Assembly (NCBI GenBank): GCA_023418315.1
Contig: JAEZZY010000069.1
Coordinates: 1 to 14,866, forward strand
Length of the DNA: 14,866 bases
Source: Bacteroidota bacterium
Lineage (GTDB): Bacteria; Bacteroidota; Bacteroidia; Chitinophagales; Chitinophagaceae
Direction of reading: 5' to 3'
Shown: piece by piece, positions 1-8,060 of the stretch
Position numbering within the stretch: position 1 is the stretch's first letter
Layout of the letters: every line of letters begins with the position of its first letter
Notes under the pieces: generated by a model
Database searches by the model: none
Told to the model about the DNA's origin: nothing
The model's input: the letters and a program-made list of their open reading frames with translations, nothing else
Position numbers and translations under genes: made by a program

Positions 1-964
1 GCTGTGTGGTAACGGCAGTACCGCCGGTAGGCACACTGTACCATTGTATATTTTGCCCCCATATAGGGATGGTATCGGCAGGGCTGTTTTGACAGTAGGT
101 GATGAGGGATTGCACGGAGGGTGGCGGGGGTATTTGTTGCACGAAGACGGAAACGGAAGCGATGGCAGAAGTATCGGGCGGTCCGGCTCCGGTATCTACG
201 AGCATATAGACGCTATAAATTCCGCTTGGTCCGTTAGCTCCTGCTTGAGCATTGGGGTAGTTGAGAACGGAGTCGGTGCTGTGTGAGCCGTCGGGCAGCG
301 TCCAGAAGAAACTGTAATCGGTGGTGTCATAGCCCGGCGGTGGTGCTACTTTTATAGTAATATTATCTCCGCTACAAAAGTTCCCTGCACCCGTAACAAT
401 CGGAGCGGGTGGATTGGTGGCAAAGTATATTTCTACACGACCTATGTTATAGCCATTTTCTGTAGAATAGTTGGGTGCAGGTCCCGACAAAATATCTCCT
501 TGGTAGAGGAATCTGTTGAGATTTACAGTATAGCCCAAGACACTTACCGGAAAAGGAGAAGCAGAGGCGCTATAGCTTGTGGAGTTTCCCGTGCTACCTA
601 CAGATCCCCCCAATACGCCTATTATGTCTCCAGCTTGTACCGCAATATTTACATTTTGTATGACTCCGTTGGGTGCGTTTTGAATATAGGCAAGTGTGGT
701 GAAATTGGTAGAGCTGGTAGCATACACTACGGGAGGATTATCATGCACGTGCATTAAATGGATATACTGTCCCGCAGTACCGGCTTCGGGAGGTATTCGC
801 AAGCCTACAATCCGTAAGTTCGTAGGTGCTACAAACCAAAATCCTCGTACATATCCGGGATAATTCAAAGAGTGTGGTGGCAAGGGTATCATCGTTTGCC
901 CATAAGTTGATTTTGCCAAGCACAACAACAAGAAAAAGGTGGTAAAGAATAAATGTTTTTTCAT
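1..964 (-). CDS. Secreted surface protein with Ig-like domains, C-terminus cut by window edge
   Basis: Reading the minus strand from the ATG at 964-962 gives an uninterrupted frame of 321 residues to the window edge, so the C-terminus is missing. Residues 1-23 form a signal peptide (MKKHLFF start, hydrophobic core, end YGQ). Residues about 24-185 form a beta-rich domain with a GFWFVAPTNLRIVGLRIP segment, a style I know from Bacteroidetes extracellular proteins. From about 186 an Ig/PKD-like module follows (NFCSGDNITI, then SFFWTLPDGS), and a second starts near 283 (TYCQNSPADTIPIWG, then WYSVPTGGTAV). Ser/Thr/Gly/Pro/Asn richness supports export. It lies 75 bases downstream of the T9SS protein on the same strand and may share its transcript. 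I infer a T9SS sorting tail beyond the edge, which cannot be seen. Ligand or function unknown. Confidence 0.85.
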   Translation of the reverse strand, partial: MKKHLFFTTFFLLLCLAKSTYGQTMIPLPPHSLNYPGYVRGFWFVAPTNLRIVGLRIPPEAGTAGQYIHLMHVHDNPPVVYATSSTNFTTLAYIQNAPNGVIQNVNIAVQAGDIIGVLGGSVGSTGNSTSYSASASPFPVSVLGYTVNLNRFLYQGDILSGPAPNYSTENGYNIGRVEIYFATNPPAPIVTGAGNFCSGDNITIKVAPPPGYDTTDYSFFWTLPDGSHSTDSVLNYPNAQAGANGPSGIYSVYMLVDTGAGPPDTSAIASVSVFVQQIPPPPSVQSLITYCQNSPADTIPIWGQNIQWYSVPTGGTAVTTQ

Positions 965-1039
965 GAGAATTATGTTGTGATTAAATTTAATAGATAATGT
1001 TTTAAAATGATTTGAAAAATTAACTAAAATACCCAAAAA

Positions 1040-3817
1040 TTACTCTTCCACCACTATTTTATACATAGCCGTGTTTTTATCCGATAAAATTCTTACAAAA
1101 TAAATTCCTGTCTTCACATCCGTTAATGCCAACGTGGATAAGCCGTTTTTAATTCTTACCTTTTTTTCAAAAATCTTTGTGCCGCTTACGGAATACAACC
1201 CGATACAGACTTCCGTTCCTTCCCTATAACTTTCTCCAAACCGGATATTCAGTTGCTTGTTTTTTACCGGATTGGGATAAATCGTTACAGCATTGCCAAG
1301 ATAGGAAAATTCAGGCAGATTCCCAGTCTCGCTTACTTGTTTTGATTGCTTAAAAATCGTTACTCCGCCAACGGCATTTCCCAAAATCAATTCGTAATTT
1401 CCGTCATTATCTACATCTGCAAAAGCAGGCGCAGAGCGATAACCGGAATAAGGGTTCAATTTGGAATGGATAAGCGAATAAACCGAATCCAATATCTGAA
1501 AAGCACTGCTCACATTCCCTGTCTGAAAACCGGTGTATTTATAGAGCTTTCCCGAATAGCTGCCTGTTACCAGATAATCTTTCTGTTCGTTATCAATCCG
1601 GCCGATATAGGGCGTGCTGTACGCGGAAGCGCTTGTGCCGTTTACTTTTACATTTCCTAAGTTGCCGGTTTGATGTTGTAGGCTTAGTTGGTTGATAGCG
1701 CCGGTATTTTTATAAAAAATAATCCGTCCTGCCTGGTTGCCGATGAGCAAATCATTTTTCCCATCTTTATCCATATCATAAATAAAGGGGGCGGCTGATG
1801 CACCTGCACGGATGGCTCCATTATTTTGATCGGTTACTATAGTTTGCGAAAGTTGCCAATCCGGTGTTACGTTATTCCCCATTGCGGTATTGGTATAAAA
1901 AGATAGCGTACCGTCTTTATGTCCTATAATCAGGTCATCTTTCTGGTCATTATCAAGATCGCCTGCGGCAAGTGCGGCGCCTTCTCTATTTTGTGCATAG
2001 AGGTTCAAAAAATCATTGTTTACCAGCCGGAAGGCTATAGGGCCGCCGCTTGTTGTTATATTCTCATAATACGCCACCTGCGCGCGCAACGCAGCGCCGG
2101 AAGTATAAACTCCTTCGCTGCCCACAAATAAATCCGGCTTGCCGTCTTTATTATAGTCGTATAACATCGGGTAGGAAATGCTGCCCATATCAAGTGTTTC
2201 TCCAGTAAATAGACTGTCATTTTGTGCCAGATAGTTTGGTGCGGCATCATTATTCATGTTCTTATACCATTTCACACAGTTTTTATTTTCTGAAACAACG
2301 GTTTTCTGAGCGGAAAAAACCAAATCTCTGTCCCCGTCATCATCTATATCTATCCAAAAAGCTGCCGGCCATTCCTGAATTTGCAGCATTGTACCGTTGG
2401 ATTGCCACAGGGTATCTTGCGCTACCATGCTGTCTATAAGGCTGCCGTATTCTATTTTTCCGTTGGTGAAAAACTGTATGTCGGGAAAGATGGCATTGCT
2501 GTTGAAAAAATCATAATCGCCGTCGCCATCCGTATCAGCAAGACAAAGCGTATTGCCCGAATGAGTAGGTTTCGTGGGCTTTCCTGGGTCTATGGGCTGG
2601 CTGCAACTGATGCCTAAGTATTGCGTGCGTTCTATCGCCTGATAGACTTTTCCCCAACACGCGTCTTTTAGGTTGATGCGGATGGAATCGCAGGGCAAGC
2701 CATCTTCCACCTGATAATTTTTATACCAATCTATATAAGCGCCTGCGGCAGAGTACGAAAAAAAATCCAGGTCGCCATCCTGGTCCACATCGGCTACGGC
2801 TGGAATATCATTGTGTTCTACAAATGCGTTTACATCGCCCAGTGGGTTATTGGCTATCCATTCCACATCATCTATAAAAATATTATTTCCGCCCCGGCTC
2901 ACAGCTTTAAAGAATAGATACAGACTATCGCCCACAGCCTGCGCCGGTATAGGAAAGGAATAGGAATACCAGCCGTCTGCCGCTTGGGTATCGGGCAAGG
3001 GAATGGTTCTGCATCTTGCTATTTGCCCTATAAATAAGGCGTTTGCAGTAAGTAACGTGTCGTTGCTGATATAGATGGAAATACTGTCTTCCATAGGGGC
3101 GGCATCCCGGTACATCCAAAAACGCAAGGATGCGCGTGCGCCCAATTGCGGTGAAATGCGGAGTGGTTTTGAAATCAGTAAAGCGCCGGTGCCAGCGGGG
3201 AGGTTTGCACTGTGGAAACGCGCCATAGCCGTTTGCGTATGCGGAGCGCAGGCAGGATCGGTGCCTGTCGTTTCCCGGCTCCATCCGGCTCTACTCGTGC
3301 CCCATCCGGCCGGGGGAAAGGATGGAGTTTCAAATCCTTCTTTGAACGTTACTAAGGGGCTGTAATAAAGATTTTTATAGTGGCTGAAGCTGAGTTCGTT
3401 CAACGCATTGTAGTACCCCCTATAAATACTGAAACCCGTAGCCCCTCGGTGAATAAGGTCGGGAATAAGATCGCAGTTATAATCTTGCAGCTTCAGAAAA
3501 ACGGCTATAGGCGGGAAATTATCGGCATACTGCGGACGGTACCGATAATCCGGCTGCCCGGGCGTGCCATAGTTGATAAATGTCCGAACCCATTCACAGC
3601 CACTTTCAAAAACCACCAAATCCTGCTTGCCATCGTTATTCAAATCCCCCATAGCAAATTGCGGATTATTAAACCCTCCGCTAAAGCCCAGCTTTTTTTC
3701 GAGGCTGCCGGTTATGATTTTTGCGGTAGTATCCGGCAGGTAAACCCTTCCCTGATATTGTGCATCCGCAGGCATCCACAGCAGGCTATAAAAGATGAGT
3801 AAATAAAGATTTTTCAT
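1040..3817 (-). CDS. FG-GAP/VCBS repeat protein with jelly-roll insert and T9SS type A sorting domain
   Basis: 925 residues from the ATG at 3817-3815. An in-frame ATG 24 codons upstream exists, but only this start puts the signal peptide (MKNLYLLIFYSLLWMPADAQ) at the N-terminus. Ten Ca-binding-type loops of the DxDxDGxxD kind mark FG-GAP/VCBS propeller blades near residues 58, 112, 343, 428, 490, 554, 620, 681, 741 and 801; those at 112 (DYNCDLIPD) and 741 (IDNEQKDY) are degenerate. Between the second and third loop, residues about 158-320 form a jelly-roll of cleaved-adhesin/MAM type (begins EGFETPSFPPAGW, ends NNIFIDDVEW). Residues 843-925 are a T9SS type A sorting domain (TIYPNPVKN, then LYSVSG, then GIYFVRI). 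The protein is expected to cross the outer membrane by T9SS and be anchored or released at the surface. Function is probably adhesion or binding; no catalytic motif was seen. Confidence 0.93.
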   Translation of the reverse strand: MKNLYLLIFYSLLWMPADAQYQGRVYLPDTTAKIITGSLEKKLGFSGGFNNPQFAMGDLNNDGKQDLVVFESGCEWVRTFINYGTPGQPDYRYRPQYADNFPPIAVFLKLQDYNCDLIPDLIHRGATGFSIYRGYYNALNELSFSHYKNLYYSPLVTFKEGFETPSFPPAGWGTSRAGWSRETTGTDPACAPHTQTAMARFHSANLPAGTGALLISKPLRISPQLGARASLRFWMYRDAAPMEDSISIYISNDTLLTANALFIGQIARCRTIPLPDTQAADGWYSYSFPIPAQAVGDSLYLFFKAVSRGGNNIFIDDVEWIANNPLGDVNAFVEHNDIPAVADVDQDGDLDFFSYSAAGAYIDWYKNYQVEDGLPCDSIRINLKDACWGKVYQAIERTQYLGISCSQPIDPGKPTKPTHSGNTLCLADTDGDGDYDFFNSNAIFPDIQFFTNGKIEYGSLIDSMVAQDTLWQSNGTMLQIQEWPAAFWIDIDDDGDRDLVFSAQKTVVSENKNCVKWYKNMNNDAAPNYLAQNDSLFTGETLDMGSISYPMLYDYNKDGKPDLFVGSEGVYTSGAALRAQVAYYENITTSGGPIAFRLVNNDFLNLYAQNREGAALAAGDLDNDQKDDLIIGHKDGTLSFYTNTAMGNNVTPDWQLSQTIVTDQNNGAIRAGASAAPFIYDMDKDGKNDLLIGNQAGRIIFYKNTGAINQLSLQHQTGNLGNVKVNGTSASAYSTPYIGRIDNEQKDYLVTGSYSGKLYKYTGFQTGNVSSAFQILDSVYSLIHSKLNPYSGYRSAPAFADVDNDGNYELILGNAVGGVTIFKQSKQVSETGNLPEFSYLGNAVTIYPNPVKNKQLNIRFGESYREGTEVCIGLYSVSGTKIFEKKVRIKNGLSTLALTDVKTGIYFVRILSDKNTAMYKIVVEE

Positions 3818-3939
3818 CTGGAGATTTTGTCTGAAATTATGATTTTTATGATTTTTTCTTGATGAATTGTTTAAAGAATACAAAAGCAAAATCCAAAAAC
3901 TATAATAAAGACGCTCCTTCTGATATAATCGTTAGTTCG

Positions 3940-4746
3940 CTATTTTTTCAAAGGGGAGCCGGGTTCTTTCAGAAAATATTTATAGACTTGTTTATCGGCA
4001 AGGTTTGGAAATAGTTTGTTGAGCCACACGGTGAGTTTACCTTGTGCAGTCATCACCATCGTTCGTTTTCTTTTTTCAATGGCGTTCATCATGAGGATTG
4101 CGGCTGTTTCGGCACTCATTAGTTTGTCTTCTGCCAAGGGTGTTTCCGCTTGTGCGCTGCCATCTGCGGCACGTGCTACATTACGGATATTGGATGCCGT
4201 GAAACCCGGACAATACCACACCACCGACACGCCGGTATGCAACAGCTCCGTACGCAAGGCTTCCATAAACCCTTGCAGTGCAAATTTGGATGCCGAATAA
4301 CCGGTTCGTGCAGGCAAGCCCCTATAGCCCGCTATGGAAGAAATGCTTGCGATGATTCCTTTTTGCTGCGTTATAAAAGGCAGTGCGTATTTAGTGCAAT
4401 AAACGGCTCCCCAGAAATTGATGTCCATTACTTCCCGGATCACTTCGGGCTTCACTTCGTCAAATAAAGCCCTCATGCTGATGCCCGCATTATTGATGAG
4501 CACATCTATACGTCCGAATTTTTGCAAGGCCGCTTCAATAAATTCTTTACAATCATTCTCTTTGCTTACATCCGCTTTACAGAGTAATATATCTTCTCTT
4601 TCCGGAAATGCGGCTTGCAGTTTTTCAAGATTACGGGCACATAGAGCAATACAGGCTTCCCGTGCAAGGGCTTCCTGCGCAAGGGCTTTACCAATGCCCG
4701 AAGATGCGCCGGTGATGAGGATGATTTTATTTTTAAGCTGGTACAT
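3940..4746 (-). CDS. SDR-family NAD(P)-dependent oxidoreductase
   Basis: 268 residues, a classical short-chain dehydrogenase/reductase with a single Rossmann fold. Seen: the cofactor glycine motif TGASSGIG at 12-19, Arg38 after the second strand (suggesting NADP(H) preference), NNAG at 85-88, and the tetrad Asn110, Ser137, Tyr150, Lys154 (YSASK at 150-154), with PG at 180-181. All catalytic positions are intact, so the enzyme should be active. The C-terminal 70 residues, basic and ending in PLKK, define the substrate pocket and give no clear clue. The substrate cannot be told from sequence; resemblance is to general DHRS7-like or YqjQ-like SDRs acting on carbonyl or hydroxyl groups of lipids or small molecules. 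It stands alone on the minus strand, 122 bases upstream of the T9SS protein start. Confidence 0.93.
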   Translation of the reverse strand: MYQLKNKIILITGASSGIGKALAQEALAREACIALCARNLEKLQAAFPEREDILLCKADVSKENDCKEFIEAALQKFGRIDVLINNAGISMRALFDEVKPEVIREVMDINFWGAVYCTKYALPFITQQKGIIASISSIAGYRGLPARTGYSASKFALQGFMEALRTELLHTGVSVVWYCPGFTASNIRNVARAADGSAQAETPLAEDKLMSAETAAILMMNAIEKRKRTMVMTAQGKLTVWLNKLFPNLADKQVYKYFLKEPGSPLKK

Positions 4747-4935
4747 AAACGAAAGAACAGCGGCTTCTTAATAAATCAGTCATTTACACAAAGGGAAGGC
4801 AAGAATACAAAGTATTACATAGGCATCTTAAAATGACCTGCTTTATTTTTTGTATCCGTTGCGATTTTTGTATAAAAACATCCCTTGAAGCGCTTCCCGA
4901 ACCCTGATTACACGAAAAAACTTTCTGACGATGGC
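4747..4935. other. Intergenic gap between SDR and M48 genes
   Basis: 189 bases between two minus-strand genes with no credible ORF. It holds a perfect 10-base palindrome GAAGCGCTTC (4887-4896), followed on the minus strand by a run of five T (after GGGATG). This might be a poor terminator for the M48 gene, but the stem has no proper loop. No TAnnTTTG element for the SDR gene was found. Confidence 0.4.
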
Positions 4936-5736
4936 TTATAAGGAGTTTTTAAACTGAGTATAGGTAGTGATGTTTTCTTCCGGTGTGATTTCGGATAAGC
5001 AGCCTCTCGTGGTCGCTTCGTTGCGGATATTCTTGATTCTGTTTTCAGGGTTGGGATGCGTACTCAGAAAAGCCGGAGGATGGGCAGTGCCTTCCTCTTC
5101 TAATTTTTGGAAAAAATTGGCAGCACCATCCGCATGGTATTTGGACGGGCACAGATAAACCACCGAATATTTGTCGGCTTCCGTTTCGTTGGTGCGGCTA
5201 AAGCTAAGGGTGATGAGGCCACCGGTAATTTGGGTAAGTGTGCTTTGGTCTTTGCCGGCTATCACGCTCAGCAGGGTTTGGATGCCGTATTCTTTGGTGA
5301 GCAATTCGGTAGAATGGCGTTTATCGGCATGTGCCATTTCATGACCCAGCACACCTGCCAGAGAAGATTTATCATCCAAATATTTGATTAGTCCGGTATA
5401 AACATAAATATAACCGCCCGGCGTGCAGAAGGCATTGAGTGTATTATCGTCTTTGATGATGAACAATTCCCATTCAAAATCATCTTTGTGCGTTACCATG
5501 TCTGTAGCCAGGATGTCATCGCGCATCGCTTCCAGATAAGCATAGGCGGAAGGATTGGAAGAGCGGGGGATAACGGGATAGTCATGCGGGTTGGCGGCAA
5601 TTTCTGCTTTTACCTGCATGCCAAGGTCTTTGTCATCCTGAATGCTGAACAAGTTAAAGCCTTCGCCTTCATTCTTATTACAACTGTTGAACGTAAATGC
5701 GCTCACAGCAACTAAGCTCAGTAGTATTTTTTTCAT
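4936..5736 (-). CDS. M48-family zinc metalloprotease, predicted lipoprotein
   Basis: 266 residues from the ATG at 5736-5734. An upstream in-frame ATG (5775) exists, but the later one gives a lipoprotein signal (MKKILLSLVAVSAFTFNSC; lipidated Cys19), and the candidate promoter lies between the two. The zinc motif HEMAH is at 132-136 (GVLGHEMAHADKRHS), the third ligand is probably Glu184 in NETEAD, and the substrate-cleft motif NAFCTPGG is at 101-108, where the family often has NAFALPGG. STHPNPENRI near the C-terminus is also typical. It is a compact protease without TPR repeats, like LoiP/YggG rather than BepA. Expected role: periplasmic quality control of outer-membrane or envelope proteins, anchored to a membrane by lipid. 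Lone minus-strand gene, divergent from the phosphohexomutase. Confidence 0.93.
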   Translation of the reverse strand: MKKILLSLVAVSAFTFNSCNKNEGEGFNLFSIQDDKDLGMQVKAEIAANPHDYPVIPRSSNPSAYAYLEAMRDDILATDMVTHKDDFEWELFIIKDDNTLNAFCTPGGYIYVYTGLIKYLDDKSSLAGVLGHEMAHADKRHSTELLTKEYGIQTLLSVIAGKDQSTLTQITGGLITLSFSRTNETEADKYSVVYLCPSKYHADGAANFFQKLEEEGTAHPPAFLSTHPNPENRIKNIRNEATTRGCLSEITPEENITTYTQFKNSL

Positions 5737-5756
5737 GGATTGAATTGTTTTGATTA

Positions 5757-5764
5757 CAAATATA
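5757..5764 (-). promoter_or_regulatory. Candidate -7 element for the M48 lipoprotein gene
   Basis: On the minus strand TATATTTG matches the Bacteroidetes -7 consensus TAnnTTTG exactly. Transcription would start near 5750, giving a leader of about 15 bases before the ATG at 5736 and excluding the upstream ATG at 5775 as start. No good TTG -33 element is seen at the usual distance, so this rests on one box. Confidence 0.4.
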
Positions 5765-5955
5765 GCATTTAGCATTTGTTTAAAATTGCGATTGACAAGA
5801 ATCTTCTTCGCGGATAGCGCTTACCACATCACCTTGCTTACTATCCGTTTCAAAACCTTTATGCCGATTTGCCGGAAATAAACCCTTGTAAAAATACATT
5901 TACCTACAGACCGCACCATAGCTTATCATCGCACTTCAATTTTTTAAATCAACAC

Positions 5956-7347
5956 ATGGCACTTATAAAATCTATCTCTGGCATTCGCGGCACCATCGGC
6001 GGAAAGCCCGGCACAGCGCTTACTCCTATAGACGTGGTAAAATTCACAAGCTCCTACGCCGCATGGATTAAAACACAGAAAAGCAACAGCAACTCCATCG
6101 TAGTAGGCCGCGACGGACGTATCTCCGGCGAAATGGTACGCAACCTGGTAGTGGCTACCTTGCAAAGCCTCGGTTTAGATGTCTTGGATTTAGGATTAAG
6201 CACTACGCCCACAGTAGAAATGGCGGTGAAAATGGAAAAAGCTGCCGGCGGCATCATCCTCACGGCAAGTCATAACCCCAAAGAATGGAACGCACTGAAG
6301 CTCCTCAACAGCGCAGGCGAATTTATCAGCGCTGCCGACGGGCAATGGATACTCGACCATGCGGAAAAAGGGGAAACCGAATTTGCCGAGGTTACCAAAC
6401 TGGGTAAACTTACTACCGACGATGCCTATGTTCAGAAACATATTGACGCGATACTGAACCATCCGCTGGTGGATGTGAAAGCCATCAAACAGCGTGGTTT
6501 TAAAATAGCGGTAGACCCCGTAAACTCTACCGGCGCCTTCGCAGTGCCTCAGTTATTGAAAGCATTGGGCGTAGAAGATATAATCGTCATCAACGAAGAA
6601 GTTACCGGCAATTTTGCCCACAATCCCGAGCCGCTTCCCGAACATCTACGTGATCTGTGCAGTACCGTGGAAAAACAAAATGCCGACCTCGGCATTGCCG
6701 TAGATCCCGATGTGGACAGGCTTTGCTTCGTATGCGAAGACGGTAGTTTGTTTGGCGAAGAATATACGCTTGTAGCAGTAGCCGATTATATTTTATCCCA
6801 CAAAAAAGGAAATACCGTTTCCAATATGTCGTCCACGCGCGCACTGCGTGATGTAACCGAAAAGCATGGAGGCAGCTATGCGCCCAGCGCCGTAGGCGAG
6901 GTGAATGTGGTAAATAAAATGAAGGCTACAAATGCCGTTATCGGCGGAGAAGGCAACGGCGGCATTATCGTTCCCGAGCTACACTACGGACGGGATGCGC
7001 TTATAGGGATTGCGTTGTTCTTAACCCATCTGGCAAAATTTGGAAAATCTATCAAAGCTTTGCGCAGCACTTATCCCGATTATTTTATTTCCAAAAATAA
7101 AATAGAACTCGATGAGCGGATGAATGTGCAGGATATTTTCAAAAAAATTCAAGAGAAATACGCCAAACAACCCATTAATACCGAAGATGGCTTGAAAATC
7201 GAATTTGAAAAGGACTGGGTGCATCTGCGCACGTCCAATACCGAACCGATTATCCGCATTTATTCCGAAAGCATTAATGAAACCACTGCCAACAATATCG
7301 CCAAGCGCATCATGGAAGATATTAAGGAAGTGATGATGGCGCAGTAA
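5956..7347 (+). CDS. glmM: Phosphohexomutase, phosphoglucosamine mutase type
   Basis: 463 residues from the ATG at 5956; the frame opens 29 codons earlier, but those residues are not family-like and MALIKSISGIRGTIGG is the usual N-terminus. It is an alpha-D-phosphohexomutase with all four signatures: phosphoserine loop TASHNP with catalytic Ser105, metal loop DPDVDR at 250-255, sugar loop GEGNGG at 331-336 and phosphate loop RTSNTEP at 425-431. The expected reaction is glucosamine-6-P to glucosamine-1-P, feeding UDP-GlcNAc for peptidoglycan and LPS; Mg-dependent, cytoplasmic. In Bacteroidetes this subfamily is usually annotated GlmM, but phosphomannomutase or phosphoglucomutase activity cannot be excluded from motifs alone. 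It is monocistronic, with a strong hairpin terminator just after the stop. Confidence 0.9.
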   Translation: MALIKSISGIRGTIGGKPGTALTPIDVVKFTSSYAAWIKTQKSNSNSIVVGRDGRISGEMVRNLVVATLQSLGLDVLDLGLSTTPTVEMAVKMEKAAGGIILTASHNPKEWNALKLLNSAGEFISAADGQWILDHAEKGETEFAEVTKLGKLTTDDAYVQKHIDAILNHPLVDVKAIKQRGFKIAVDPVNSTGAFAVPQLLKALGVEDIIVINEEVTGNFAHNPEPLPEHLRDLCSTVEKQNADLGIAVDPDVDRLCFVCEDGSLFGEEYTLVAVADYILSHKKGNTVSNMSSTRALRDVTEKHGGSYAPSAVGEVNVVNKMKATNAVIGGEGNGGIIVPELHYGRDALIGIALFLTHLAKFGKSIKALRSTYPDYFISKNKIELDERMNVQDIFKKIQEKYAKQPINTEDGLKIEFEKDWVHLRTSNTEPIIRIYSESINETTANNIAKRIMEDIKEVMMAQ

Positions 7348-7379
7348 AAATATCTGCACGTGCCTACCGCATTTTAAGC

Positions 7380-7426
7380 GAATACGTTATTTACATTCAT
7401 TTATGTAAATAGCGTATTCTTATTTT
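7380..7426 (+). terminator. Rho-independent terminator after glmM
   Basis: A 17-base stem, arms 7380-7396 and 7403-7419 with a 6-base loop, is fully paired in the plus-strand RNA apart from one G-U wobble, and is followed by TTATTTT. It lies 32 bases after the glmM stop. On the minus strand the downstream side lacks a T run, so it should act mainly for glmM, although the stem also faces the end of the convergent bacilliredoxin gene. Confidence 0.75.
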
Positions 7427-7511
7427 AGCGCACGCTCATGTGGCAAATAAAAAAGAGGTTGCACGCAAGCATACAACCTCAATAGCCTTAAATGCCTATG
7501 AAAGATTCATC

Positions 7512-7925
7512 CTAACAATATTGCTCAAACGCTTCGGTAAGATTGGCGGCAATCATTTGTGCGGAACGTCCCTCTATCATGTGTCTTTCGATCATGTGCA
7601 CCAGTTTGCCGTCTTTCAACAGTGCTATAGAAGGGGAGGAAGGCGGGTAAGGCTGTAAATAAGTGCGTGCCTGAGCCACCGCTTCGGTATCATAGCCCGC
7701 AAAGCTGGTAACAAGCTGGGTCGGTTTTTTAGTGGCATGTTGCACGGCCATCAGTACGCCGGGACGCCCGGTGCCTGCGGAACAGCCGCATACGGAATTA
7801 ATAAAAAGCAAGGTAGTGCCGGGCTTTTGCATCGTCTCTTCTACTTGCTGTGCAGTGGTCAGTTCTTGGAAGCCTCCGTCTGTCATTTCCGCCTTCATGG
7901 GCGCAACCAATTCAGTAGGATACAT
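7512..7925 (-). CDS. BrxA/BrxB-family bacilliredoxin
   Basis: 137 residues from the ATG at 7925-7923; an ATG 13 codons upstream exists, but MYPTELVAPMKAEMTDGGF is the typical N-terminus of the YphP/YqiW family. Thioredoxin-like fold with the CGC active site (SVCGCSAGTGRPG; Cys46, Cys48), the hallmark of bacilliredoxins, and family segments TSFAGYDTEA and SPSIALLKDGKLVHMIERH. Known role: removal of bacillithiol from mixed disulfides on proteins after oxidative stress. Some Bacteroidetes make bacillithiol, so this fits, but no bsh genes are in the window. Cytoplasmic. It is divergent from the ureohydrolase gene with 135 bases between, and convergent with glmM. Confidence 0.93.
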   Translation of the reverse strand: MYPTELVAPMKAEMTDGGFQELTTAQQVEETMQKPGTTLLFINSVCGCSAGTGRPGVLMAVQHATKKPTQLVTSFAGYDTEAVAQARTYLQPYPPSSPSIALLKDGKLVHMIERHMIEGRSAQMIAANLTEAFEQYC

Positions 7926-7946
7926 ATTTTTTGATATTTTAGTTGG

Positions 7947-7972
7947 CAAAAATACTGAGAACATCCCTACAA
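7947..7972 (-). promoter_or_regulatory. Candidate promoter of the bacilliredoxin gene
   Basis: Minus strand: -7 element TATTTTTG (7954-7947) matches TAnnTTTG, with TTG (7972-7970) as a possible -33 element. The spacer of 15 bases is shorter than usual. The -7 box ends 21 bases before the ATG. Confidence 0.4.
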
Positions 7973-7985
7973 TACGCCATTTTTG

Positions 7986-8016
7986 TATTGCAAGTATTGA
8001 TAGCAGAATAAGTTTG
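7986..8016 (+). promoter_or_regulatory. Candidate promoter of the ureohydrolase gene
   Basis: TATTG (7986-7990) and TAAGTTTG (8009-8016) match the Bacteroidetes -33 TTG and -7 TAnnTTTG elements with 18 bases between TTG and TA. Transcription would begin near 8022, leaving a leader of about 40 bases before the GTG start. Confidence 0.55.
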
Positions 8017-8060
8017 CAGGAAGGATGTAACTAAGAACACCTACTGCCTCACCCAAAAAT

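Noticed and set aside
741..923. 60-codon minus-strand frame starting MLGKINLW
   Set aside because: Out-of-frame shadow within the edge-truncated secreted protein whose frame starts at 964 with a signal peptide.
2925..3284. 119-codon minus-strand open frame in another register
   Set aside because: Out-of-frame shadow of the jelly-roll coding region; composition rich in Arg/His/Cys typical of shadow frames.
3380..3802. 140-codon plus-strand open frame
   Set aside because: Lies wholly antisense to the VCBS/T9SS gene, whose signal peptide, repeats and sorting domain are clear; no domain or promoter on the plus strand.
4887..4896. Palindrome GAAGCGCTTC as terminator of the M48 gene
   Set aside because: No loop can form without reducing the stem to three pairs; the following T run alone is not enough.
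7021..7359. 112-codon minus-strand open frame over the glmM 3' end
   Set aside because: Antisense to conserved phosphate-binding-loop codons of glmM; no family resemblance.
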